A stretch of DNA of 64,000 nt from Pseudomonas citri. Lineage in GTDB: Bacteria; Pseudomonadota; Gammaproteobacteria; Pseudomonadales; Pseudomonadaceae. The stretch's first letter is position 1. Each line of letters opens with the position of its first letter. Below are positions 8,762 to 18,030 of this stretch, in pieces. The notes under the pieces were generated by a model. It was given only the letters and a program-made list of their open reading frames with translations, was not told the DNA's origin and ran no database searches. A program made the position numbers and the translations under genes. Where the stretch lies: the NCBI RefSeq assembly GCF_025336485.1, contig NZ_JAODAB010000023.1, positions 1 through 64,000 on the forward strand, read 5' to 3'.

Positions 8762-10021
8762 TTAGAAATTGCCTTTCACCCAGGCCTGGAGCCGCTCGAA
8801 CAACGGAGCCTTGGGCTCGTCACTGCTGTAGCTGTCGCGACTGCCGATTCCGGAGAACGAGATCCCGTCGGACTGTTTCTGCAAGCCGTACATCAACAGG
8901 CCCACACCTGTGGAATAGATCGGGTTGCGGACCACGTCGTCCAGGCCCTTGACGCCATGGGGCACGCCCAGGCGCACCGGCATGTGGAAGATCTCCTCGG
9001 CCAGCTCGACCGCGCCTTCCATCTTCGAGGTACCGCCGGTCAGCACGATGCCGGCCGGGATCAGGTCTTCGTAGCCGCTGCGACGCAGCTCGGCCTGGAT
9101 CAGCGTGAACAGCTCGTCGTAACGTGGCTCGACCACTTCGGCCAGGGCCTGGCGCGACAGTTCGCGCGGTGGACGGTCGCCCACGCTCGGCACCTTGATG
9201 GTTTCGCCGGCACCGGCCAGTTTCGCCAGGGCGCAGGCGTAGCGGATCTTGATTTCCTCGGCGTACTGGGTCGGGGTGCGCAACGCCATGGCGATGTCGT
9301 TGGTCACCTGGTCGCCCGCAATCGGGATCACCGCCGTGTGGCGGATGGCGCCCTCGGTGAAGATCGCGATGTCGGTCGTACCGCCGCCGATGTCCACCAG
9401 GCACACGCCCAGCTCTTTCTCGTCGTCGGTCAGCACCGAGTAGGCCGAAGCCAGTTGCTCAAGGATGATGTCGTCGATTTCCAGGCCGCAGCGGCGCACG
9501 CATTTCTCGATGTTCTGGGCGGCGTTCACCGCGCAGGTGACCACGTGGACCTTGGCCTCCAGACGCACGCCGGACATGCCCAGGGGCTCACGCACGCCTT
9601 CCTGGTTATCGATCACGTAGTCCTGCGGCAGGGTGTGCAGCACCCGCTGGTCGGCCGGGATCGCCACAGCCTGGGCCGCGTCGAGCACGCGCTCGAGGTC
9701 GGCGGAGCTGACTTCGCGATCGCGGATCGCCACGATGCCGTGGGAGTTCAGGCTGCGGATGTGATTGCCCGCCACGCCGACGAACGCCGAGTGAATCCGG
9801 CAGCCGGCCATCAGCTGCGCTTCTTCGATGGCGCGCTGGATCGATTGCACGGTGGACTCGATGTTCACCACCACGCCTTTTTTCAAGCCACGGGACGGGT
9901 GCGTACCGATCCCGACGATGACCAGCGTGCCGTCGTCCGCGACCTCGCCTACCAGCGCAACCACCTTGGAAGTGCCGATATCCAGACCGACGATCATTTT
10001 TCCGCTTTGCACGTTTGCCAT
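8762..10021 (-). CDS. ftsA: Cell division protein FtsA
   Basis: Actin-like ATPase that ties FtsZ filaments to the membrane and recruits later divisome proteins. 419 aa. The N-terminal phosphate-1 motif GLDIGTSKVVALVGE, the central VDIGGGTTDIAIF phosphate-2 motif and the GIVLTGGTSKMEG adenosine motif are all present. The C-terminus FERLQAWVKGNF is the amphipathic membrane-targeting helix. It lies 15 bp after ftsQ and before ftsZ, the standard order. Confidence 0.99.
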   Translation of the reverse strand: MANVQSGKMIVGLDIGTSKVVALVGEVADDGTLVIVGIGTHPSRGLKKGVVVNIESTVQSIQRAIEEAQLMAGCRIHSAFVGVAGNHIRSLNSHGIVAIRDREVSSADLERVLDAAQAVAIPADQRVLHTLPQDYVIDNQEGVREPLGMSGVRLEAKVHVVTCAVNAAQNIEKCVRRCGLEIDDIILEQLASAYSVLTDDEKELGVCLVDIGGGTTDIAIFTEGAIRHTAVIPIAGDQVTNDIAMALRTPTQYAEEIKIRYACALAKLAGAGETIKVPSVGDRPPRELSRQALAEVVEPRYDELFTLIQAELRRSGYEDLIPAGIVLTGGTSKMEGAVELAEEIFHMPVRLGVPHGVKGLDDVVRNPIYSTGVGLLMYGLQKQSDGISFSGIGSRDSYSSDEPKAPLFERLQAWVKGNF

Positions 10022-10036
10022 GGGTCCTGCCTCTTC

Positions 10037-10903
10037 TTAATTCTTCGCGACGGCGGGTGCGGCCGTCGACGGCGCAACAGGTTCGCGCCAGCCAACAGCC
10101 AGGCCGTTGGCGTAGCGCAGATCGATGCGCGCAATGTTCGTAAACTGTTCTTTGAGCGTCTTGTCGTAGATGGCAATGAAGCGGCGCATCTTTTCCACCA
10201 GGTTGCCGCGCCCGAGCAGCAGCTCGACGCCCGGCCCCGAGCTGCCAGCGCCCGTGGTCAGGAACCAGCTGCCGCGCTCACGCAGCTCCAGGCGCGCGAT
10301 GGAGAAACCCAACGGCCGCAGCATCTGGCTCAACACCTGGTATTGCTGCATCACTTGCTGCTGGGCCCGCTGAGGGCCGAACAACTGTGGCAGATGTTCA
10401 TAGTTGGCCAGTTCCCTTGGCGTGAATGCCTGGCCCTGGTTGTTCAACAGCGACTCGTCGCCCCAACGGGCCACCGGCAGTTGTTCTTCCAGGCGGATCG
10501 ACACCTGGTCCGGCCATACCCGGCGGACTTCGGCGTGGGCGATCCAGGGCATCTGTTCCAGCTCCGTGCGCATGCCGGCCAGGTCGATGGTGAAAAAGCT
10601 CGACGCCACATAAGGGGCGATCCGCTGTTGCACCGCCTGCTGGCTGATGTAGCTCAAGTCGCCCTGGACGTTGATCCGGGCGATCGGCCGGTCGGCATAC
10701 GGCAGCAACCGCTGGGCACCTTCATAGGTGCCGAATCCCAACGCCACCAGCAGCACCGGCCAGAACAGGCTTTTGAGAAAACCAAAATTGGCTTTCGGCA
10801 AGCGCGCCGACATCGGCTCCTTGGCCACCATTCGGCTGGCACCCCGCGGCACCGGCTTGCGACCGGGTGCGGATGGCTGATGACGAAGCGATGCGCCTTG
10901 CAT
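10037..10903 (-). CDS. ftsQ: Cell division protein FtsQ
   Basis: Bitopic divisome protein that, with FtsB and FtsL, activates septal peptidoglycan synthesis. 288 aa. It has a basic cytoplasmic tail of about 40 residues, one membrane helix (FWPVLLVALGFGTYEGAQ region), a POTRA domain (RINVQGDLSYISQQAVQQ..) and a beta domain ending in the C-terminal tail. The C-terminus is proline/alanine-rich (GWREPVAPSTAAPAVAKN). The gene starts 3 bp after the ddlB stop. Identification rests on sequence plus the invariant ddlB-ftsQ-ftsA order. Confidence 0.97.
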   Translation of the reverse strand: MQGASLRHQPSAPGRKPVPRGASRMVAKEPMSARLPKANFGFLKSLFWPVLLVALGFGTYEGAQRLLPYADRPIARINVQGDLSYISQQAVQQRIAPYVASSFFTIDLAGMRTELEQMPWIAHAEVRRVWPDQVSIRLEEQLPVARWGDESLLNNQGQAFTPRELANYEHLPQLFGPQRAQQQVMQQYQVLSQMLRPLGFSIARLELRERGSWFLTTGAGSSGPGVELLLGRGNLVEKMRRFIAIYDKTLKEQFTNIARIDLRYANGLAVGWREPVAPSTAAPAVAKN

Positions 10904-10906
10904 GGC

Positions 10907-11872
10907 TTAACCTCTTGGCTCTTGCTGGCCGACACTGGCCGCCAGGATCGACAGCACCAGTTGCTGGAAATCCAGGCCGGCGGCACGGGCTGCCATCGGT
11001 ACCAGGCTGTGATCGGTCATGCCGGGAGCGGTGTTGACTTCCAGGAACCAGAACTGCCCGTCGGCGTCCTGCATCACGTCCGCACGGCCCCAACCGGCAA
11101 TACCCAACGCCTCACAGGCCTTGGCCGTGAGGTCCATCAGTTGTTTTTCCTTGGCGGCGTCCAGCCCGCAGGGAATGCGGTACTGGGTATCGTTGGCCAG
11201 GTACTTGGCGTCGTAGTCGTAGAACGTGTGGGGGGTGCCCAGCGCAATCGGGGGCAAGACCTGGTCACGCAGGATGGCTATGGTGAACTCGGGACCACTG
11301 ATCCACTGTTCGACCAACACTTGCGAATCGTAGGAACTGGCGTCTTTCCATGCCGCGGTCAACTCAGGCAGCGAATTCACTTTCGCCATGCCGATACTTG
11401 AACCTTCATGGGCCGGTTTGACGATCAAAGGGAAGCCCAGTTCCGTGGCCGCCGAAATACAATCGGCCTCGGATGCCAGCACGGCGTGACGCGGCGTCGG
11501 AATACCGAGGCTGTGCCAGACCTGCTTGGTGCGCAGCTTGTCCATCGCCAGGGCCGAGGCCAGGATGCCACTGCCGGTGTAGGGAATGCCTAGGCATTCG
11601 AGCAGGCCTTGCATACTGCCGTCTTCACCGCCACGGCCATGGAGAATGATGAACGCACGGTCGATCTTTTCGTTGAGCAGGCGTTGCAGCAGATCGTCGC
11701 CCACGTCGATGCCGAAGGCGTCGACACCGGCGCTTTGCAAGGCTTGCAGCACAGCGTTGCCGGACTTGAGGGACACCTCGCGCTCGGCGCTCTTGCCACC
11801 GAACAGCACGGCGACGCGGCCGAAGGCTTTCGGGTCGAGGGTCGAGGCCAGGTTGGCGTAGGCAGCAGTCAT
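10907..11872 (-). CDS. ddlB: D-alanine--D-alanine ligase B
   Basis: ATP-grasp enzyme joining two D-alanines for the peptidoglycan stem peptide. 321 aa. Typical motifs are VLFGGKSAEREVSL near residue 20, the ILHGRGGEDGSMQGLLE segment, PLIVKPAHEGSSIGM (ATP-binding lysine and omega-loop region) and the Mg-binding FLEVNTAPGMTDHSL near the C-terminus. ATGA overlap with murC. In Pseudomonas this dcw copy usually accompanies a second ddlA elsewhere. Confidence 0.98.
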   Translation of the reverse strand: MTAAYANLASTLDPKAFGRVAVLFGGKSAEREVSLKSGNAVLQALQSAGVDAFGIDVGDDLLQRLLNEKIDRAFIILHGRGGEDGSMQGLLECLGIPYTGSGILASALAMDKLRTKQVWHSLGIPTPRHAVLASEADCISAATELGFPLIVKPAHEGSSIGMAKVNSLPELTAAWKDASSYDSQVLVEQWISGPEFTIAILRDQVLPPIALGTPHTFYDYDAKYLANDTQYRIPCGLDAAKEKQLMDLTAKACEALGIAGWGRADVMQDADGQFWFLEVNTAPGMTDHSLVPMAARAAGLDFQQLVLSILAASVGQQEPRG

Positions 11873-13329
11873 TTCAGTTTCCCCGCGCTCGGAGCTGCGA
11901 CAGCTCCGGCGAATAACGGACTATTCAACAGTTTCGGGGCCAGGCCACCGATGTCACCGGCGCCCTGGCAGAGCAGGATGTCACCGGCGCGCAGCAGCGG
12001 CTTGACCAGCGGCGCGAGGTCCACACCGCGCTCGATGTAGATCGGGTCCAGTTGACCGCGCTGGCGGATGCTGTGGCACAGCTGACGGCTGTCGGCGCCC
12101 GGGATCGGCTCTTCGCCGGCCGGATAGACTTCCATCAACAGCAGCACGTTGGCGTCGGTCAGCACCTGGACGAAATCGTCGTACAGGTCGCGGGTGCGGC
12201 TGTAGCGATGCGGCTGGTAGACCATCACCAGGCGGCGCTCCGGCCAGCCACCGCGCACGGCCTTGATCACCGCCGCGACTTCGGTCGGGTGGTGGCCGTA
12301 GTCGTCCACCAACATCACGCTACCGCCGTCCACCGGCAGTTCGCCGTAGACCTGGAAGCGCCGGCCCACGCCCTGGAACCCGGACAAGCCCTGGACGATG
12401 GCTTCATCGCTGACGCCTTCATCGGTGGCGATGCAGATGGTGGCCAGTGCATTGAGCACGTTGTGGTTGCCCGGCATGTTCACCGACACCTCCAACGGCT
12501 CGCGATCCGGACGCAGTACGGTGAAGAAGGTCTGCATGCCTTGCTGGCGCACGTTGATGGCGCGCACGTCGGCCTCTTCGCCAAAGCCGTAGGTCACGGT
12601 CGGGCGCTTGACCAGCGGCAGGATCTCGCGCACCACCGGATCGTCCAGGCACACCACCGCCAACCCGTAGAACGGCAGGTTGTGCAGGAACTCGACGAAG
12701 GTTTTCTTCAATTTGTTGAAGTCGCCGTCGTAGGTCGCCATGTGGTCGGCGTCGATGTTCGTGACCACGGCCACCAGCGGTTGCAGGTGCAGGAAACTGG
12801 CATCGCTTTCGTCGGCTTCGGCGATCAGGTAGCGACTGGTGCCCAGTTGGGCATTGGTACCCGCGGCATTCAGGCGACCACCGATCACGAAGGTCGGGTC
12901 CAGGCCACCGGAAGCGAACACCGAGGCGATCAGGCTGGTGGTGGTGGTCTTGCCGTGGGTGCCGGCGACGGCGATGCCATGGCGATAACGCATCAGTTCG
13001 GCCAGCATCTCGGCCCGCGGCACCACCGGAATGCGGCGTTCCAGGGCGGTGGCGACTTCCGGGTTGGAGGTGTTCACGGCACTGGAAACCACCAGCACGT
13101 CGGCATTAGCGGCGTTCTCGGCACGGTGACCGATAAAGATCTGCGCGCCGAAGGACTCCAGGCGCTCGGTGACCGGCGAAGCCTTCAGGTCGGAGCCGGA
13201 AACCTGGTAGCCCAGGTTCAGCAACACCTCGGCGATCCCGCACATACCCACGCCGCCGATGCCGACGAAGTGGATGCGGCGGATACGGCGCATTTCCGGT
13301 TGTGGCATGGCTTTGCGATTCTCAACCAT
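11869..13329 (-). CDS. murC: UDP-N-acetylmuramate--L-alanine ligase
   Basis: Adds L-alanine to UDP-MurNAc. 486 aa from the ATG at 13329, which overlaps the end of murG by 8 bp. The open frame continues 28 codons upstream, but those residues are the out-of-frame end of murG and look non-native. Signatures are the dinucleotide-like FVGIGGVGMCGIAEVL (21-36), the ATP-binding GTHGKTTTTS (123-132) and DDYGHHPTEVAA in the ligase domain. The C-terminal domain 3 is complete. It sits between murG and ddlB, all overlapping. Confidence 0.98.
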   Translation of the reverse strand: MVENRKAMPQPEMRRIRRIHFVGIGGVGMCGIAEVLLNLGYQVSGSDLKASPVTERLESFGAQIFIGHRAENAANADVLVVSSAVNTSNPEVATALERRIPVVPRAEMLAELMRYRHGIAVAGTHGKTTTTSLIASVFASGGLDPTFVIGGRLNAAGTNAQLGTSRYLIAEADESDASFLHLQPLVAVVTNIDADHMATYDGDFNKLKKTFVEFLHNLPFYGLAVVCLDDPVVREILPLVKRPTVTYGFGEEADVRAINVRQQGMQTFFTVLRPDREPLEVSVNMPGNHNVLNALATICIATDEGVSDEAIVQGLSGFQGVGRRFQVYGELPVDGGSVMLVDDYGHHPTEVAAVIKAVRGGWPERRLVMVYQPHRYSRTRDLYDDFVQVLTDANVLLLMEVYPAGEEPIPGADSRQLCHSIRQRGQLDPIYIERGVDLAPLVKPLLRAGDILLCQGAGDIGGLAPKLLNSPLFAGAVAAPSAGKLK

Positions 13330-14392
13330 GGGCCACCTCCAGGCAGGTATCGACCACTTGGGCCGTGGCATCGGGTTTGGCCAGGCGGCGCGCGGCGCGG
13401 GCCATGTCTTCAAGTCGTTGCGGCTGCATCAAAACCTCTGTCAGGCGGGCGGCAAGATCCGCGGCGCCAGTCGTTCTTTGCGGCATCAGGAAGGCAGCGC
13501 CTTCGCGGGCCAAATAATCGGCGTTGCGGGTCTGGTGATCGTCGATGGCGTGGGGCAATGGCACCAGCATCGAGGGCAGACCGGCGGCAGCCAGTTCGCT
13601 GATGGTCAATGCGCCTGCGCGGCACACCACCAGGTCGGCCCAGCCATACGCCTGGGCCATGTCTTTGATGAAAGGCTGCACTTGCGCCTCGACGCCTGCG
13701 GCGCGGTAGCGCTCGGCGGTCACTTCATCGTGGTGCTTGCCGGCCTGGTGAAACACGTCCGGACGCAGTTCGGGGGCGACCTGCGACAGGGCTTCGGGCA
13801 GCAATTTGTTCAACGGTTCTGCCCCCAGGCTTCCACCCAGGATCAGCAAACGCGCCTTGCGTCCGGCCAGGGCCGGGCGCGGTGTCTCGAGGAACAGCTC
13901 GGAGCGCACCGGATTACCGGTGGTACGCCGGCTGCCCGACAGGGTAAAGGTGTCGGGGAAGGCTTCACAGACCCGGGCGGCCAACGGCACCAGTAACCGA
14001 TTGGCGGTACCGGCCACGGCGTTCTGCTCGTGCACGATCACCGGCACGCCGGCCAGTTTTGCCGCAACCCCGCCAGGACCGGTCACATAACCGCCAAACC
14101 CCACCACGCAGACCGGCCGCAACCGGCGGATGATCGCCCGCGCCTGCCAGACCGACTTGAGCAGCATCAACGGTGCCTTGAGCAGCGACAGCTTGCCTTT
14201 GCCCCGCAGACCACTGGCGTTGATCCGATGCAGTTCCAGCCCGGCACCCGGCACCAATTCATTCTCGATACCCCGTGGCGTGCCCAGCCAGTGCACGGTA
14301 TAGCCGCGCGCCTGGAACTCGCGGGCGCAGGCCAACGCCGGGAATACATGCCCGCCGGTCCCGCCGGCCATGATCAGCACGTTAGCGCCCAT
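13322..14392 (-). CDS. murG: UDP-GlcNAc:lipid I GlcNAc transferase
   Basis: Peripheral membrane glycosyltransferase (GT28) converting lipid I to lipid II. 356 aa from the ATG at 14392. The upstream extension is ftsW coding sequence read out of frame. G-loop motifs are AGGTGGHVFPA (9-19) and GGSLGAEPLN. The FGGYVTGPGGVAA and EQNAVAGTANR segments are typical of the acceptor side. The start lies inside the end of ftsW (11-bp overlap), so translation is coupled. Confidence 0.98.
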   Translation of the reverse strand: MGANVLIMAGGTGGHVFPALACAREFQARGYTVHWLGTPRGIENELVPGAGLELHRINASGLRGKGKLSLLKAPLMLLKSVWQARAIIRRLRPVCVVGFGGYVTGPGGVAAKLAGVPVIVHEQNAVAGTANRLLVPLAARVCEAFPDTFTLSGSRRTTGNPVRSELFLETPRPALAGRKARLLILGGSLGAEPLNKLLPEALSQVAPELRPDVFHQAGKHHDEVTAERYRAAGVEAQVQPFIKDMAQAYGWADLVVCRAGALTISELAAAGLPSMLVPLPHAIDDHQTRNADYLAREGAAFLMPQRTTGAADLAARLTEVLMQPQRLEDMARAARRLAKPDATAQVVDTCLEVAHG

Positions 14393-15599
14393 GAGTCGGC
14401 TCCTCGGCGAAGTCGCTCTCGTGGAATTCCATTTCTTCGCTGCCCAGGTGGGTTCGACTCTCCCATTCGATGCGCAACAACAACCCCAGGCAGGCACAGC
14501 AGATCACCAGGGAGCTGCCGCCATAGCTGAGGAACGGCAAGGTCAGGCCCTTGGTCGGCAACAGGCCGACGTTCACGCCGATGTTGATCAGGAACTGGCC
14601 GATCCACAGGAACGACAGGCCATAGGCCACATAGGCCGCGAAAAACTGCTTGGCCTTCTCGGCCCACAAGCCGATGTACATGCCACGCACGCAGACGAAT
14701 ACGAACAGGGCCACGGTGCACAACGAGCCGACCACGCCCAGCTCCTCGGCCAGGACCGAGAACACGAAGTCGGTGTGGGCTTCGGGCAGGTAGAACTGTT
14801 TCTGCACGCTGTTGCCCAGCCCCACGCCCAGCCATTCGCCGCGACCGAAAGCGATCAGCGCCTGGGTCAGTTGATAGCCGGAGCCGAACTGGTCGGCCCA
14901 CGGGTCGGTAAAGGTGATCAGGCGCGCCATCCGATAGGGTTGGGCCTGGACCAGTACCGTGACCGCCGCCACCGCCAGCGCCACCATCAGGATGAAGCGG
15001 AACAGCCCGACGCCGCCGAGGAACAACATGGCCGCCGCCGCGCCCATCATCACGACCGTGGCGCCGAAGTCCGGCTCCATCAGCAACAGGCCCGCCATCG
15101 GCAGCAGCACGATGAACGGCTTGAAGAAACCCATCCAGCTTTCGCGCACTTCTTTCTGGCGCCGCACCAGGTAACCGGCGAGGAAGAGCACCACGAACAC
15201 CTTGGCGATTTCCGAAGGCTGTACGTTGAAGAAACTGAAGCCGATCCAACGCATCGAACCGTTGACCTCGCGGCCAATACCCGGCACCAGCACCATCACC
15301 AACAGGCCGAAGGCACCGAGCAGCATCATCCAGCCCATGCGCTGCCATGTGGCGATCGGCACCATCATGGTGACCACGCACGCGCCCAGGCCGAGCACCA
15401 GGTAAATCAGGTGGCGGATCATGTGGTAAAGCGTGTTGCCCGACTGCACGGCGGCCACTTCCGACGAGGCGGAGGTGATCATCACCAGACCCAGTCCGAG
15501 CAGGGCCAGGCAACCGGCGAGCATCGGGAAATCCAGGTCGATGCCGCGTCCGGTGATCAACGGCGACGGATACGGCTTGATGATGTTTCTCAAGCTCAT
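14382..15599 (-). CDS. ftsW: Septal peptidoglycan glycosyltransferase FtsW
   Basis: SEDS-family polymerase that works with FtsI at the septum. 405 aa from the ATG at 15599, which overlaps the murD stop by 4 bp (ATGA). About ten membrane helices are visible, with typical SEDS stretches such as FSFFNVQPSEIAKVF and FVFSVLAEELGVVGS. The GLLPTKGLTLPFLSYGGSS motif is the family signature. It has a short acidic cytoplasmic tail (HESDFAEEPTHGR). Confidence 0.98.
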   Translation of the reverse strand: MSLRNIIKPYPSPLITGRGIDLDFPMLAGCLALLGLGLVMITSASSEVAAVQSGNTLYHMIRHLIYLVLGLGACVVTMMVPIATWQRMGWMMLLGAFGLLVMVLVPGIGREVNGSMRWIGFSFFNVQPSEIAKVFVVLFLAGYLVRRQKEVRESWMGFFKPFIVLLPMAGLLLMEPDFGATVVMMGAAAAMLFLGGVGLFRFILMVALAVAAVTVLVQAQPYRMARLITFTDPWADQFGSGYQLTQALIAFGRGEWLGVGLGNSVQKQFYLPEAHTDFVFSVLAEELGVVGSLCTVALFVFVCVRGMYIGLWAEKAKQFFAAYVAYGLSFLWIGQFLINIGVNVGLLPTKGLTLPFLSYGGSSLVICCACLGLLLRIEWESRTHLGSEEMEFHESDFAEEPTHGR

Positions 15600-16942
15600 G
15601 CCAAGTCCTCCGCTGCCCGGGCGAACAACTGCCCACGCTCTTCGTAGTTCTTGAACATGTCCAGGCTGGCGCAAGCCGGCGACAACAGCACCGCGTCGCC
15701 CGGTTGCGCGAGGGCGCGGCACTGCTGCACCGCTTCGTCCAGCGAGCCGACGCGCACCAGCGGCACGGCATCGCCCAGGGCCTGGGCGATCAATTCACGG
15801 TCGCGGCCCATCAGCACCACGGCACGGCAGTTGGCCGCCACCGGGTCGCGCAGGTCCTTGAAGTCGGCGCCCTTGCCGTCGCCACCGGCGATCAGCACGA
15901 GTTTGCCGTCGATGTCCGCGCCCAAGCCTTCGATGGCCGCCAGCGCAGCACCGACGTTGGTGGCCTTGGAATCGTTGTACCAGGCCACGCCATCAAGGTC
16001 GCGTACCCACTGGCAGCGATGCTCGAGGCCGGCGAAGATGCGCAGGGCCGACAGCATGGCGTCAAATGGCAGACCGACCGCGTGCCCCAGGGCCAGGGCC
16101 GCCAGGGCGTTGGCCTGGTTGTGGGCGCCACGGATCTTCAGTTCGCGCACCGGCATCAGGTTCTGGAATTCGAAGGCCAGGTACTTCTCGCCGTTCTCAT
16201 CGCGCAAGCCGAAGCCCTTGAAGTCCGGAACACTCAGGCCGAAGGACCAGCACGGCTGGTTCTCGGCCAGCAGCGGACGGGTCAGCGCGTCCTGGCGGTT
16301 GAACACCACCTGCCGGGCCCCACGGAAGATCCGGTGCTTGGCCAGGTGGTACGCCGGCAGGCCGCTGTAGCGGTCCATGTGGTCTTCGCTGATGTTGAGC
16401 ACGGTCGCCACTTCGGCACCCAGGTCATGGGTGGTCTCGAGCTGGAAGCTAGACAGCTCCATCACGTACAACTCGACGTCATCGCTGAGCAAATCCAGCG
16501 CCGGGGTGCCGAGGTTGCCGCCCACGGCGACGCGCTTGCCAGCCGCCGCCGCCATCTCGCCCACCAGGGTGGTGACGGTGCTCTTGGCATTGGAACCGCT
16601 GATGGCAATGATCGGCGCCTTGGCGTTACGCGCGAACAGCTCGATATCACCGGACAATTTCACGCCACGGGCCGCGGCAGCCTGCAGGGCCGGGGTCGCC
16701 AGGGCCAGGCCGGGACTCACGTAGAGCTCATCGGCGCGGCACAGGAACTCGACGTCCAGCTCGCCACAACGCACATCCACCTGTGGATAGTCACGCCGCA
16801 GCGTGGCCAGCTCAGGTGGATTTTCCCGCGTATCGGCGACGGCAAACGACACGCCCCGGCTCGCCAGGAAGCGAACCAGGGACATACCGCTCTTGCCGAG
16901 GCCGACAACGATGCGGAAGTGGTCAGAAGCGATCAGGGACAC
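15596..16942 (-). CDS. murD: UDP-MurNAc-L-alanine--D-glutamate ligase
   Basis: Adds D-glutamate to the stem peptide. 448 aa. It has an N-terminal Rossmann segment IVVGLGKSGMSLVRFL (11-26), the ATP-binding motif SGSNAKSTVTTL (115-126; the usual GTNGKST reads GSNAKST here, a variant common in pseudomonads), WYNDSKATNVGA in the central domain and AGGDGKGADF in domain 3. It starts 5 bp after mraY and runs into ftsW with a 4-bp overlap. Confidence 0.98.
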   Translation of the reverse strand: MSLIASDHFRIVVGLGKSGMSLVRFLASRGVSFAVADTRENPPELATLRRDYPQVDVRCGELDVEFLCRADELYVSPGLALATPALQAAAARGVKLSGDIELFARNAKAPIIAISGSNAKSTVTTLVGEMAAAAGKRVAVGGNLGTPALDLLSDDVELYVMELSSFQLETTHDLGAEVATVLNISEDHMDRYSGLPAYHLAKHRIFRGARQVVFNRQDALTRPLLAENQPCWSFGLSVPDFKGFGLRDENGEKYLAFEFQNLMPVRELKIRGAHNQANALAALALGHAVGLPFDAMLSALRIFAGLEHRCQWVRDLDGVAWYNDSKATNVGAALAAIEGLGADIDGKLVLIAGGDGKGADFKDLRDPVAANCRAVVLMGRDRELIAQALGDAVPLVRVGSLDEAVQQCRALAQPGDAVLLSPACASLDMFKNYEERGQLFARAAEDLA

Positions 16943-16947
16943 TCGTT

Positions 16948-18030
16948 CTACCTCAGCTTCAGGGTGGCAAGGCCGATCAGCACCAGGATCACGGTGATGA
17001 TCCAGAAACGGACGATCACACGTGGCTCGGGCCAGCCCTTGAGTTCAAAGTGGTGGTGGATCGGCGCCATGCGGAATACGCGGCGGCCGGTCAATTTAAA
17101 GGAGGCAACCTGAATGACGACTGACAGGGTCTCCATCACGAACACGCCGCCCATGATGAACAGGACGATTTCCTGGCGAACGATGACGGCGATGGTGCCC
17201 AGCGCCGCGCCCAGCGCCAGTGCGCCGACGTCGCCCATGAAGACCTGGGCCGGATAGGTGTTGAACCACAGGAAGCCCAGGCCGGCGCCGATCAGCGCAC
17301 CGCAGAACACGATCAGCTCGCCTGCCCCCGGGACATACGGGATCAACAGGTATTCGGCGAACTTCACGTTACCCGACAGGTAGCAGAAGATCCCCAGCGC
17401 ACCGCCCACCATGACCGTCGGCATGATCGCCAGGCCATCGAGGCCGTCGGTGAGGTTGACCGCGTTGCTGGAACCGACGATCACCAGGTACGTCAGCACG
17501 ATGAAGCCGGCGCCCAGCGGGATGCTGTAGTCCTTGAGCATCGGCAGGATCAGCGTGGTCTCCACCGGCGAGGCGGCGGTCATATAAAGGAAGATCGCCG
17601 CGCCGAGGCCGAATACCGACTGCCAGAAATATTTCCAGCGGCTCGGCAAGCCACGGGAGTTCTTCTCGATGACCTTGCGGTAATCGTCGACCCAGCCGAT
17701 GGCGCCAAAGAACAAGGTCACCAGCAGCACGACCCAGACATAACGGTTCGCCAGGTCGGCCCAGAGCAAGGTGCTCACGCCAATGGACGACAGGATCAGC
17801 GCGCCACCCATGGTCGGGGTGCCGGATTTGGAGAGGTGCGATTGCGGGCCGTCGTTGCGGACCGACTGGCCGATCTGCAGGTTCTGCAGGGTGCGGATCA
17901 TCCACGGGCCCAGGAACAGCGACAACGACAACGCGGTCAGCACACCCAGGATCCCGCGCAGGGTCAGGTACTGGAAGACCGCGAAGCCTTTGTAGAACTG
18001 TTGCAGGTACTCCGCTAGCAGCAGCAGCAT
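16948..18030 (-). CDS. mraY: Phospho-MurNAc-pentapeptide transferase
   Basis: Integral membrane enzyme that moves phospho-MurNAc-pentapeptide to undecaprenyl phosphate, giving lipid I. 360 aa from the ATG at 18030; the open frame upstream is murF read out of frame. Key motifs are LSKSGTPTMGG, IGWVDDYRKV (catalytic aspartates), NAVNLTDGLDGLAIMPT (Mg/nucleotide site) and MAPIHHHFELKG near the C-terminus. Ten helices are expected. TGATG start/stop overlap with murF. Confidence 0.98.
   Translation of the reverse strand: MLLLLAEYLQQFYKGFAVFQYLTLRGILGVLTALSLSLFLGPWMIRTLQNLQIGQSVRNDGPQSHLSKSGTPTMGGALILSSIGVSTLLWADLANRYVWVVLLVTLFFGAIGWVDDYRKVIEKNSRGLPSRWKYFWQSVFGLGAAIFLYMTAASPVETTLILPMLKDYSIPLGAGFIVLTYLVIVGSSNAVNLTDGLDGLAIMPTVMVGGALGIFCYLSGNVKFAEYLLIPYVPGAGELIVFCGALIGAGLGFLWFNTYPAQVFMGDVGALALGAALGTIAVIVRQEIVLFIMGGVFVMETLSVVIQVASFKLTGRRVFRMAPIHHHFELKGWPEPRVIVRFWIITVILVLIGLATLKLR

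Noticed and set aside
8957..11401. 814-codon open frame on the plus strand across ftsA-ftsQ-ddlB
   Set aside because: It is the mirror of three well-identified genes, spans their boundaries and has no ribosome-binding site.
13330..13413. Upstream extension of murC by 28 codons
   Set aside because: These codons are the end of murG in another frame; the ATG at 13329 gives the family length.
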